Positions 9,124-17,362 of a stretch of 64,000 bases of DNA are shown here, piece by piece. A program made the translations under genes and the position numbers. How positions within the stretch are numbered: the stretch's first letter is position 1; each line of letters begins with the position of its first letter. The notes below the pieces were generated by a model. It worked only from the letters and a program-made list of their open reading frames with translations, made no database searches and was not told the origin of the DNA. The DNA is from Limisoma sp963601185 (lineage in GTDB: Bacteria > Bacteroidota > Bacteroidia > Bacteroidales > Muribaculaceae), in assembly GCA_963601185.1 (NCBI GenBank), contig CAVCEE010000003.1:62001-126000 (forward strand), written 5' to 3'.

Positions 9124-11541
9124 ATGAAAATGAAAAGAAAGACAATAACAGCACTCAGCCTCGCTGTTGCCCTCGGTGTGGGTGCTACGGATATGAAAGA
9201 CCTGAAAATTTATGTCAACCCAGGCCATGGCGGTCATGATTCCGACGACCGCAATGTGGTTGTGCCTCCGTTCAAGCAAGGCGATGCCGACGGTTTTTGG
9301 GAGTCGAACTCCAACCTCGACAAGGGTCTTGCCCTGCGCGACCTTCTTGAAGGGCTTGGCGCAAACGTGATGATGTCGCGTACCACCAACACTACCGATG
9401 ACGACCGCAACCTCCACGAGATAGGCTATGAAGCCAATGCCTACGGCGCAGACTTTATGTTTGCCATCCACAGCAACGCCACAGGCACGTCGGCGCGCAA
9501 CAACCAGCCGCTGATGCTCTATCGCGGTTTCACCAACGACCCAGTGTCGCCAGAGGCAAAGGCGATGTCGCTGGTGCTCAACCGTCAGTTGCTCGAGAAT
9601 CAAGTCACATCGTGGTCGAGCACCAGCACTTGGCTTGCCGGCGACTACGATTTCTATGACTGGGGCGTAGGCGTGGGACTCGGCGTGCTCCGCAAACTCA
9701 CAGTGCCTGGAATGCTCTCCGAAGGCTCTTACCACGATTATATTCCGGAGACTTATCGTCTGCTCAACAAAGACTATTGCTGGCTTGAGGCATACCACTT
9801 CACAAAGTCTGTGATGGAATATTTCAACACGGCTGAGAAGTTTACTACGGGCGTGGTCTGCGGCGCACTCTACGACTCGCGCCTTGTCTGCACCGATGCA
9901 ATCTACAATGGCATCTTCTATGGCCACGACGAATCGAAGCCAGTGTGTGGCGCAACGGTGCAACTGCTGCAAGGCGGCGAAGTCAAGTACGACTACACCA
10001 CCGATGCGCTCTTCAACGGCGTGTATATGATGAAAGCCGTTGAGCCGGGAACATACACGCTGAAGGTGACCCATCCTGAATACGACAACTATGAGCAGGA
10101 GGTGACAGTGACTGCCAATACGGTCACTTACCAGAACCTTGCGCTCGACCGCACCCGCTCGACTGCCCCCGAGGTGGTAAGTTATTCGCCGGTGTGGAAC
10201 GACGGTGATGCTGCCGTGGCATGCAACGAGCCTGTAGTGCTCAACTTCAACTGGGATATGGACACCGAGTCGGTGGAGAAGAATTTTTCTATCACCCCAA
10301 GCGTTGAGGGAACAATCCGTTGGGAAGATTCGCAGTACCGCCTTGTGTTCGAGCCCAAGCGTGCTTACGACACCAACACTCTCTACACGGTCCGTCTCGC
10401 CAAGGATGCGAAGCACCCGGCAGGACTGTCGATGAAGGAAGATTTCGTGATGCAGTTCCGCACAGACAATGTGAATGTATATCAAGTTGTTGCAAGTTCG
10501 CCGTCGGAAGGTGCGAAGGTGCACTACAAGACTCCGACCGTGGAGTTCCGCTTCGACGGTCAGCCAACGACCGACAAAATTCAGGAGCAGATTGTTGTCA
10601 AGGACAAGTCCGGCAACCAGATGGGCTATTCCGTCCGCACCAAGAAGTTTAGCAAGGACGGTGACGACTACGGCTATTTCCAGATTCGTCTGTCCAACGA
10701 CCTGACGGTAGGGGAGACCTACACCGTGGAAGTGTCGGGCGATGTATGCAACAAGAACGGCATCAAGGTGGCAGAGCCAATGACTGTTCACTTCACCGCC
10801 GTTGACGCAAGTGTCGACCCGGCAGCCGTTACGCTCGTCGATGCCCTCGATGCCAGTGGCGCACTTGCCGCCGACGTTGATGCGTCGACAGGATGCTCGT
10901 CGCTCGCAGTGGCAGCCAACACCTCAACCAAACTTGAAGGCTCGGCTTCGGTAAAAGTGGACTATCAGTTTGAAAACCAGGACGGCGGCAAGGCTGTGGT
11001 GAACTTCGCTACAGAGCCGGCAACTGCGTTTACAAAGGACAATATGATAGCCTTGAAGGTCTATGGCGACCTCAGCGGCAACCAGTTGAACGCCGTGCTT
11101 GCCAACGGTTCGGAAACCAAGATCGTGACATTGGCGAAACTCGACTTCCTCGGATGGAAGCACGCTGACGTTTCGCTTGCCGGCATTGGCGACGGCAACT
11201 ATACGCTCAAGGGATTTGAGGTTGTTCAGACAGGCAATTTCTATGGCAAGAAAGGCACTCTCTATCTTGACAAGGTGGCAGTCGGCGCAGCCGATGACGC
11301 AGGAGTTGGTAGGGTAAGTGTGGCTGGATTGCGGATTTATCCAAATCCGGCAAGCGAACTCCTGATAGCAAATGCCGACTGCACGATCCTCGGCATCGAG
11401 GTGGTTGCTCTCGACGGACGCAAGGTTGCACAGGCAGTGGGCAATGTGATCAACGTCAGTGAACTCGCAGAAGGTGTGTATGTGGCTAAGATCCATACCA
11501 CTGCAGGAACAGAGAACCATAAGTTTGCAGTGAAACATTAG
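9124..11541 (+). CDS. T9SS-exported N-acetylmuramoyl-L-alanine amidase
   Basis: The 805-residue protein has a signal peptide (about 1-21) and an Amidase_3 zinc domain at about 27-280 with NPGHGG (His35), FWESN (Glu60), IHSNA (His116) and LSEGSYHD (Glu200) as metal and catalytic residues. A carboxypeptidase-regulatory-like beta domain (about 300-340), two Ig-like/Big domains, a jelly-roll-like region and a T9SS sorting domain (LRIYPNPASE to KFAVKH) follow. It should cleave the MurNAc-L-Ala bond of peptidoglycan at or outside the cell surface. It is last in the 5640-11541 unit. The paralogue at 43909-47751 has the same N-terminal plan and a different, longer middle part. Confidence 0.9.
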   Translation: MKMKRKTITALSLAVALGVGATDMKDLKIYVNPGHGGHDSDDRNVVVPPFKQGDADGFWESNSNLDKGLALRDLLEGLGANVMMSRTTNTTDDDRNLHEIGYEANAYGADFMFAIHSNATGTSARNNQPLMLYRGFTNDPVSPEAKAMSLVLNRQLLENQVTSWSSTSTWLAGDYDFYDWGVGVGLGVLRKLTVPGMLSEGSYHDYIPETYRLLNKDYCWLEAYHFTKSVMEYFNTAEKFTTGVVCGALYDSRLVCTDAIYNGIFYGHDESKPVCGATVQLLQGGEVKYDYTTDALFNGVYMMKAVEPGTYTLKVTHPEYDNYEQEVTVTANTVTYQNLALDRTRSTAPEVVSYSPVWNDGDAAVACNEPVVLNFNWDMDTESVEKNFSITPSVEGTIRWEDSQYRLVFEPKRAYDTNTLYTVRLAKDAKHPAGLSMKEDFVMQFRTDNVNVYQVVASSPSEGAKVHYKTPTVEFRFDGQPTTDKIQEQIVVKDKSGNQMGYSVRTKKFSKDGDDYGYFQIRLSNDLTVGETYTVEVSGDVCNKNGIKVAEPMTVHFTAVDASVDPAAVTLVDALDASGALAADVDASTGCSSLAVAANTSTKLEGSASVKVDYQFENQDGGKAVVNFATEPATAFTKDNMIALKVYGDLSGNQLNAVLANGSETKIVTLAKLDFLGWKHADVSLAGIGDGNYTLKGFEVVQTGNFYGKKGTLYLDKVAVGAADDAGVGRVSVAGLRIYPNPASELLIANADCTILGIEVVALDGRKVAQAVGNVINVSELAEGVYVAKIHTTAGTENHKFAVKH

Positions 11542-11581
11542 ACTCTGAAAATCGTGTGAACCGCGATTTTCGGCAGATTGT

Positions 11582-11621
11582 AAAGAAATCGTAGCAAATT
11601 TGCATTTGTTACGATTTCTTT
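11582..11621 (+). terminator. Hairpin(s) after the amidase gene
   Basis: A perfect 12-bp AT-rich stem (11582-11593 with 11610-11621) is preceded by a smaller GAAAATCG/CGATTTTC hairpin at 11548-11571. The T tract is short, so termination may be partial. Confidence 0.55.
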
Positions 11622-11624
11622 TGT

Positions 11625-11632
11625 TATCTTTG
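11625..11632 (+). promoter_or_regulatory. -7 element before the BadF-type kinase
   Basis: TATCTTTG fits TAnnTTTG. Two TTTG boxes upstream (11599-11602 and 11605-11608) could serve as -33. The start codon is 27 bases downstream. Confidence 0.6.
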
Positions 11633-11659
11633 GGGACTTATAACCTGACCTGACTTTTT

Positions 11660-12499
11660 ATGAAAATCATAGCAGACAGCAGTGCTTCGCGCACTGAATG
11701 GGCATTGGTGGATGGTGCCACAGTTGTGGAACACGCTTTTACAAAAGGTTTGAATCCATTTTTCCATACACGCCGCGACATTAGTCACAGCGTGCGTCTT
11801 GAGTTGCCTGAAGCCTTTTTCAAGCGCCGGTGGGAACACATATTTTTCTATGGGGCAGGTTGCTCAAGTTTGGAGAAGAAAAAAATCATCGAGGCATCGT
11901 TGGTGGCTCAATTCAAAACGCCGGTGACAGTGGAGAGCGACCTTCTCGGCGCTGCGCGTGGACTGCTCATCAACGACCCCGGCATTGCCTGCATCCTCGG
12001 CAGTGGTTCCAACTCCTGCGACTACGACGGTAGGACGATTGTGAAGAACGTCCGCTCCTTGGGTTATATCCTTGGTGACGAGGGTAGTGCGGCATACATT
12101 GGCAAGCGTTTTCTCAGCGACTGCCTGAAAGATATTGCCCCGGCACAACTGCGCAATGAGTTCTACGAATATATCCATCTTACACCCGATGAGATAATGT
12201 CGTCGGTCTACGACCATTCGTTGCCGAGCAACACACTGAGCGTGTACTCACGGTTTCTGATGGATAAACTTGATCAAGACTATGTCTATCAACTTGTGCG
12301 CCACGGCATTGATGCATTCTTCCGTCGCAACGTGTTGCAGTACGACTATGAGGGGAAGACAGTATGCTTCGTAGGGTCGAACGCATGCGCCTACAGCGGC
12401 GTGCTGACCGAAGTTGCCGCCTCCTATGGCATAAAGATAAAGAAAATCATCCCTAGTTCGATGCCCGGACTGGTCAAGTACCATTCGGCAGACAGATGA
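11660..12499 (+). CDS. BadF/N-acetylglucosamine kinase-like sugar kinase with altered phosphate-1 loop
   Basis: The 279-residue ASKHA-fold protein is homologous to MurK encoded at 26266-27108. Shared features are ILGSGSNSCDYDG (phosphate-2 region) and LGYILGDEGSAAYIGK. The phosphate-1 loop reads DSSASRTEW instead of the DCGSTKIDW of the paralogue: the Asp is kept, but the Gly becomes Ser and the Thr becomes Ser. Family members phosphorylate GlcNAc or MurNAc at O-6. It is monocistronic, between its own TAnnTTTG box and a strong terminator, and lies directly before the salvage operon. It may be a GlcNAc kinase or a kinase with different specificity; reduced activity or a sensory role is possible. 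Confidence 0.8.
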   Translation: MKIIADSSASRTEWALVDGATVVEHAFTKGLNPFFHTRRDISHSVRLELPEAFFKRRWEHIFFYGAGCSSLEKKKIIEASLVAQFKTPVTVESDLLGAARGLLINDPGIACILGSGSNSCDYDGRTIVKNVRSLGYILGDEGSAAYIGKRFLSDCLKDIAPAQLRNEFYEYIHLTPDEIMSSVYDHSLPSNTLSVYSRFLMDKLDQDYVYQLVRHGIDAFFRRNVLQYDYEGKTVCFVGSNACAYSGVLTEVAASYGIKIKKIIPSSMPGLVKYHSADR

Positions 12500-12522
12500 T
12501 TTTTTGGTGGTTAATAAATAGA

Positions 12523-12551
12523 AAGGAGTCCGGTTTCCGGACTCCTTTTTG
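12523..12551 (+). terminator. Terminator of the kinase gene
   Basis: An 11-bp perfect stem (12523-12533 with 12537-12547) with a TTT loop is followed by a run of T. It lies 23 bases after the stop. Confidence 0.93.
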
Positions 12552-12795
12552 CATCCGTCCCTGCAAGGAAAAGTGAGGTGGCATTCTTTGATAATCTCAT
12601 TTTGATGAATGCAATGACATTGTGGTTTGAGCCAGAAAGAGGCGAAGTGGCAGATGGATGTGTCCGCGGAGTCCGATGCTTGGCTGGAGGTGCTCGGGAA
12701 ATTTTGCAAATCAAAAAAACTGTATTAAAATATTAAATAATGTTTAATAGGCGATAATTGAACCGATAAATTTTTTAATAATACTCATATTATCG
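12552..12795. other. Intergenic stretch with no recognised gene
   Basis: The 12500-12858 gap holds the kinase terminator at its left end and the salvage-operon promoter at its right end. Between them the first 150 bases are of mixed composition without a coding signal or RNA gene that I recognise, and the last 90 bases become very AT-rich, as expected just before a promoter. Confidence 0.5.
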
Positions 12796-12803
12796 TATTT
12801 TTG
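12796..12803 (+). promoter_or_regulatory. -7 element of the peptidoglycan-salvage operon
   Basis: TATTTTTG fits TAnnTTTG, 55 bases before the first ATG and downstream of an AT-rich tract. The T6 run at 12771-12776 is at -33 spacing but lacks the G. No other promoter-like gap is visible until 28626. Confidence 0.6.
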
Positions 12804-12858
12804 CAGATAAAGCAAACGCTACTTAAAATCAAACAATAATACTCAAAAAAATTAAACG

Positions 12859-15852
12859 ATGCGAAAAATTTTGATGCTGGCTGCCGTTATGGCAACAACG
12901 GTTGGCGTTGCAAGGGCGGAGTTTAAGCCCCTTGATACAGCCACCCGGGACAGAATTTCGACATTGCTCAAGGCAAAACTGCCTGATAATCTTGCAATAG
13001 GCAAGGTGGGTGTCGACACTGCATTGATCGATGTTGAGAACTCAAAACTGCGTCTCGACATGAACGAAGCCTACGGCTACGTTCCAGACTTGGCAAGTTA
13101 CACCACTGCCGTGAAGAGCAATGTGGCGATGATGTTCAAAAAGCCGTACAGCGTTGAAATAACTGTCGGAGGAGTGCCTGTAGAACGGCTCTATTCGGAT
13201 TCCGGCTACGCATTTTTCTCGAAGACAGAAAAAGCACCGTTTGTCTACGCCCTTGACAAGAACCGTCACCCCAAGAAGGGCCTTGACGGAAAGATTATAG
13301 CCATCTGGCAAAGCCACGGCTACTATTTCGAGCCGAAACTCAACCGCTGGGAGTGGCAGCGTGCTCGCATCTTCCAGACCGTGGAGGACCTCTATACTCA
13401 GAGTTTCGTGATGCCGTTCCTTATGCCTATGCTCGAAAATGCCGGCGCATATGTGATGAGTCCGCGCGAGCGCGACACTCGCCGTGAGGAGTTGATCGTT
13501 GATAACAATGGCGGATTTGCAGTGGGCAACTACGCCGAAAGCAACGGTGAACAGGCGTGGAGCGACGGCGGCGCAGGTTTTGCCTACAAAGCGATGCTCT
13601 ACAAGGATTTTGAGAATCCGTTCCTCGATGGCACATACCGCAAGGTAGCCTCGACAAAAGGCAAGAAAGAGTCGGTTGCCACATGGTCAGCCAACATCCC
13701 CGAGGCTGGAAGTTATGCAGTATATGTTTCCTACGCATCGTTGCCAAACAGCACTGAAAAAGCAATCTACACAATCCATACAGCCGCTGGCGACCAGCAG
13801 TTCCAGGTGAACCAGAAGATGGGCGGCGGCACATGGATATACCTTGGGCACTTCCAACTTGCAGCCGGCGAGCAGCCTGTGGTTTCGCTCTCCAATAAGA
13901 CCGGCAAGAACGACGAAGTGGTGACTGCCGACGCAGTGAAAATCGGTGGCGGTATGGGCAATATCGAGCGCAAGGTTGCCGACAACCTCAGTGAGGAAGA
14001 CACCAAGACACTGAGTGCCATCACGATGGTCGACCGACTTCCGCACAACTATCAGGTGAGCGGTTATCCTCGCTTCACCGAGGGCGCACGCTACTGGTTG
14101 CAGTGGGCAGGTATTCCTGATACGGTCTACTCTCCGTCGCACGGCGTAAACGACTACAACGACGACTACCGTTGCCGTGGCATCTGGGTGAACTACCTTG
14201 CCGGCGGCTCGAGCATCGTGCCTAACAAAAAAGGTCTCAACATCCCGGTTGACCTGTCGTTTGCATTCCACTCCGATGCCGGCACTACAATGGACGACGG
14301 CATCATCGGTACACTCGGCATCTACTGCACAAAAGGCGAGAAATATGCCAACGGTACCGACCGCATGAATTCACGCCAACTCACCGATATGGTGCTGACA
14401 AACATCTGCAACGACGTGCGCAAGGAGTTTGAGCCTAACTGGACACGCCGCGGAATGTGGGACGCTTCCTACTACGAAGCACGCGTGCCAGAAGTACCGG
14501 CGATGTTGCTCGAACTGCTGTCGCACCAGAACTTTGCCGATATGCGCTACGGTCTCGACCCGACATTCCGTTTCACCGTCAGTCGCGCAATCTACAAAGG
14601 TATGGCACAGTTCTTTGCTGCAAAAGAAGGCAAGACCGACTATATGATCCAGCCATTGGCAGTTAACAACTTTGCAATCCAGAAAGTGAAGAAAGGTGAG
14701 TACCGTCTCTCGTGGAAAGAAACAGTCGACAGTCTTTGCGACCGTGCTCAGGCTCAGAGTTACATCGTGAGCGAGCGCATTGGCGACAGAGCGTTCAAGA
14801 ACATTGCCGTTGTGAAGAAACCTGAATATGTGGCAAAAGTCAGCGACAACGAAATTCATAGTTACCGCATCGTTGCTGCCAACGACGGCGGCGTTAGTTT
14901 TCCATCGGAGGTGCTTGCCGTAGGCGAGGCTAAAGACTCTAAGGGCGATGTGCTTGTGGTCAACGGATTTACTCGCGTCAGCGCTCCCGACTCGTTTGTG
15001 GCAAGTCCTGAATATGCTGGCTTCGACAGTGCGAAGGACCACGGTGTGCCATATATCTCCGACATCAATACCATCGGCGACATGTTTGAGTTCCGCCGCA
15101 ACATTCCTTGGTTCGACGACGACTCAGCCGGCTTTGGCGCAAGCCGTGCCAATCAGGAGGACAAAGTGATTGCCGGCAACACGTTCGACTATCCGGCAGT
15201 TCACGGCAAAGCCCTTATGGATGCCGGCTACTCATTCGTTTCCACGAGTGTTTCGGCTGTGGAAAACGGCTCTGTGGATATGAAGAACTACAAATATGCC
15301 GACCTTATCCTCGGCAAGCAGAAAGAAACCAAGGTTGGCCGAGGCGCAGTGCCTAACCGCTTCCGCGCTTTCCCTGCTGCATTGCAGACAGCCATCAAGA
15401 ATTTCTGCGAGTCTGGCGGCAGCATCTTCGTGAGCGGTTCGTTTGTAGCAACCGACATCTGGGACAACCCGAATGCCGACGAGGAATCGAAGGACTTTGC
15501 AGTCAAGACCCTCGGCTACCACTGGCGTGTGGGTCAGGCATCGGTTGAAGGCAATGCACATATCGTGCCTACATATTTCGACGCTTTCCAGTCGCTCAAC
15601 CTCGACTTCTACACCGAACTCAACGACAAGTGCTACGCGGCAGAGTCGCCCGACGGCATCTATGCAGTGGACAAAGAGAAAGCCTGCACCCTGATGCGCT
15701 ACGGCGAGAACAATATCCCGGCAGCCGTTGCGGCAGATATGGACAACTACCGCACTTGCGTTATGGGCTTCCCGTTTGAAACAATCAAGGATGCCGGATC
15801 GCGCAGTGCGCTGATGAGCCAGATTATGACATTCTTCAGCACGAAGAAATAA
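12859..15852 (+). CDS. Exported amidase-like protein split by a golvesin domain
   Basis: The 997-residue protein has a signal peptide ending ARA (about 20). Family relatives are often annotated as xanthan lyase or golvesin-domain proteins. Residues about 145-215 resemble the first half of an Amidase_3 fold (IAIWQSHGYYFE, His153). A golvesin-type beta-sandwich lies at about 272-363. The amidase fold seems to resume at about 440-595 with AFHSDAGT (His471) and PAMLLELLSHQ (Glu552). A beta region and a Rossmann-like region (about 745-997) follow. No T9SS tail is visible, so a periplasmic site is likely. It is the first gene of the eleven-gene salvage operon. I infer a peptidoglycan amidase; the metal ligands are read from motifs only, and the lyase annotation is doubtful. 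Confidence 0.7.
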   Translation: MRKILMLAAVMATTVGVARAEFKPLDTATRDRISTLLKAKLPDNLAIGKVGVDTALIDVENSKLRLDMNEAYGYVPDLASYTTAVKSNVAMMFKKPYSVEITVGGVPVERLYSDSGYAFFSKTEKAPFVYALDKNRHPKKGLDGKIIAIWQSHGYYFEPKLNRWEWQRARIFQTVEDLYTQSFVMPFLMPMLENAGAYVMSPRERDTRREELIVDNNGGFAVGNYAESNGEQAWSDGGAGFAYKAMLYKDFENPFLDGTYRKVASTKGKKESVATWSANIPEAGSYAVYVSYASLPNSTEKAIYTIHTAAGDQQFQVNQKMGGGTWIYLGHFQLAAGEQPVVSLSNKTGKNDEVVTADAVKIGGGMGNIERKVADNLSEEDTKTLSAITMVDRLPHNYQVSGYPRFTEGARYWLQWAGIPDTVYSPSHGVNDYNDDYRCRGIWVNYLAGGSSIVPNKKGLNIPVDLSFAFHSDAGTTMDDGIIGTLGIYCTKGEKYANGTDRMNSRQLTDMVLTNICNDVRKEFEPNWTRRGMWDASYYEARVPEVPAMLLELLSHQNFADMRYGLDPTFRFTVSRAIYKGMAQFFAAKEGKTDYMIQPLAVNNFAIQKVKKGEYRLSWKETVDSLCDRAQAQSYIVSERIGDRAFKNIAVVKKPEYVAKVSDNEIHSYRIVAANDGGVSFPSEVLAVGEAKDSKGDVLVVNGFTRVSAPDSFVASPEYAGFDSAKDHGVPYISDINTIGDMFEFRRNIPWFDDDSAGFGASRANQEDKVIAGNTFDYPAVHGKALMDAGYSFVSTSVSAVENGSVDMKNYKYADLILGKQKETKVGRGAVPNRFRAFPAALQTAIKNFCESGGSIFVSGSFVATDIWDNPNADEESKDFAVKTLGYHWRVGQASVEGNAHIVPTYFDAFQSLNLDFYTELNDKCYAAESPDGIYAVDKEKACTLMRYGENNIPAAVAADMDNYRTCVMGFPFETIKDAGSRSALMSQIMTFFSTKK

Positions 15853-15895
15853 CCAAGACAAACCCCAATAGAAAATCAAAAAAACGACATAAAAA

Positions 15896-17356
15896 ATGAA
15901 AAGAATCGATTGTTTTATTCCGTTCGTAAATGCGGAACAAGTCAAGAATACAGTTGCCGGTCTCAAGGCGAGCGACTTGGTGCACAACATCTATCTGTTG
16001 GCAGGAGCCGATGCTCAAGGCGAGGTTGAAGGTTGCACAAAAATTGCCATCGGCAACCTTAACAGCAGCGACACTATGCAGAAAATCGCTGCCCACGCTG
16101 ACTGCGACTATGCTTTGCTCTACACCAAGTACAACTCACTGGAGTTCGGCATGTTTGCCGTAGAACGTATGGTGAAGATCGCCGACGACTCGGCGGCAGG
16201 TATGGCCTATGCCGACCACTACAACGTTGTAGGCGACCAGCGCAGCAATGCCCCAGTTATCGATTATCAGAAGGGCAGTCTCCGCGACGATTTCGATTTC
16301 GGCTCGGTACTTTTGTTCAATGCTGCAGTGCTCAAGAACGCCGTTGCGAAAATCGACAAGCAGTATGACTTTGCCGGTCTCTACGATGTGCGCCTGAAAA
16401 TCACACAGGAGGCAGAACTCGTTCACATCAACGAGTATCTCTACTCCGACGTAGAACTCGACACACGCAAGAGCGGCGAGAAGATTTTCGACTATGTAGA
16501 TCCGAAGAACCGCGGCGTGCAGATCGAGATGGAAGAGGCTTGCACAGCCCACTTGAAAGCCATCGGCGGCTACCTCAAACCAGAATTCAAGAAAATCGAG
16601 TTCAGCGCAGGCAACTTCGAATATGAAGCATCTGTAATTATCCCAGTGCGCAACCGCATCCGCACCATCCGCGATGCCATCAAGTCGGTGCTCAGCCAGA
16701 AAGCAGACTTCAAGTTTAATCTCATTGTCATCGACAACCATTCAACCGACGGCACGACAGAGGCTATCGACGAATTTAAGGACGACGAGCGACTCATCCA
16801 CATCATTCCGGCGCGTCAGGACCTCGGTATCGGCGGCTGCTGGAACGAAGGTGTACACCACCCGAAATGCGGCAAGTTTGCCGTGCAACTCGACAGCGAC
16901 GACGTTTACCGCGACGAGAACACCCTCTCGATTATGGTCAATGCCTTCTACGAGCAGAACTGCGCAATGGTGGTAGGTACATATATGATGACCGACTTCA
17001 ACATGAACATGATTGCCCCAGGCATCATCGACCACAAAGAGTGGACTCCTGAGAACGGTCGCAACAACGCCCTCCGCATCAACGGTCTCGGCGCTCCGCG
17101 TGCATTCTACACTCCAGTGCTCCGCGAGGTGAAAGTGCCTAACACAAGTTACGGCGAGGACTATGCCCTCGGACTCAACTTCTCGCGCGAATACCAGATT
17201 GGCCGCGTGTATGAGCCAGTCTACAACTGCCGCCGTTGGGACGACAACTCCGACGCATCGCTCGACGTGGTGAAGATGAACGCCCACAACCTCTATAAAG
17301 ACCGTATCCGCACTTGGGAACTCCAGGCGCGCATTGCATTCAACAAGAAGAAATAA
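15896..17356 (+). CDS. Family 2 glycosyltransferase with a second, degenerate GT-A-like half
   Basis: The 486-residue cytosolic protein has a clear GT-A domain in its C-terminal half: SVIIPVRNR (246-254), VIDNHSTDG (278-286), QLDSDD (331-336, the nucleotide-sugar/metal DxD site) and a late RRWDDNSD motif. The N-terminal 240 residues (IDCFIPFVNAEQ, later DCDYALLYTK) resemble a worn GT-A domain without a good DxD. There is no transmembrane segment. It sits inside the salvage operon, 43 bases after the split amidase and 6 bases before the DUF4922 gene. A biosynthetic transferase in a catabolic operon is unexpected; donor and acceptor are unknown. Confidence 0.85.
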   Translation: MKRIDCFIPFVNAEQVKNTVAGLKASDLVHNIYLLAGADAQGEVEGCTKIAIGNLNSSDTMQKIAAHADCDYALLYTKYNSLEFGMFAVERMVKIADDSAAGMAYADHYNVVGDQRSNAPVIDYQKGSLRDDFDFGSVLLFNAAVLKNAVAKIDKQYDFAGLYDVRLKITQEAELVHINEYLYSDVELDTRKSGEKIFDYVDPKNRGVQIEMEEACTAHLKAIGGYLKPEFKKIEFSAGNFEYEASVIIPVRNRIRTIRDAIKSVLSQKADFKFNLIVIDNHSTDGTTEAIDEFKDDERLIHIIPARQDLGIGGCWNEGVHHPKCGKFAVQLDSDDVYRDENTLSIMVNAFYEQNCAMVVGTYMMTDFNMNMIAPGIIDHKEWTPENGRNNALRINGLGAPRAFYTPVLREVKVPNTSYGEDYALGLNFSREYQIGRVYEPVYNCRRWDDNSDASLDVVKMNAHNLYKDRIRTWELQARIAFNKKK

Positions 17357-17362
17357 AGGGAG

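Noticed and set aside
9100..10791. Long minus-strand ORF (563 codons) opposite the amidase gene
   Set aside because: It is the antisense shadow of a protein with clear catalytic motifs, signal peptide and T9SS tail; its translation is His/Val/Arg-rich with no domain features.
12859..15852. Annotation as xanthan lyase
   Set aside because: No polysaccharide lyase motif is visible; the His/Glu motifs flanking the golvesin region fit an amidase fold better, and the operon is for peptidoglycan.
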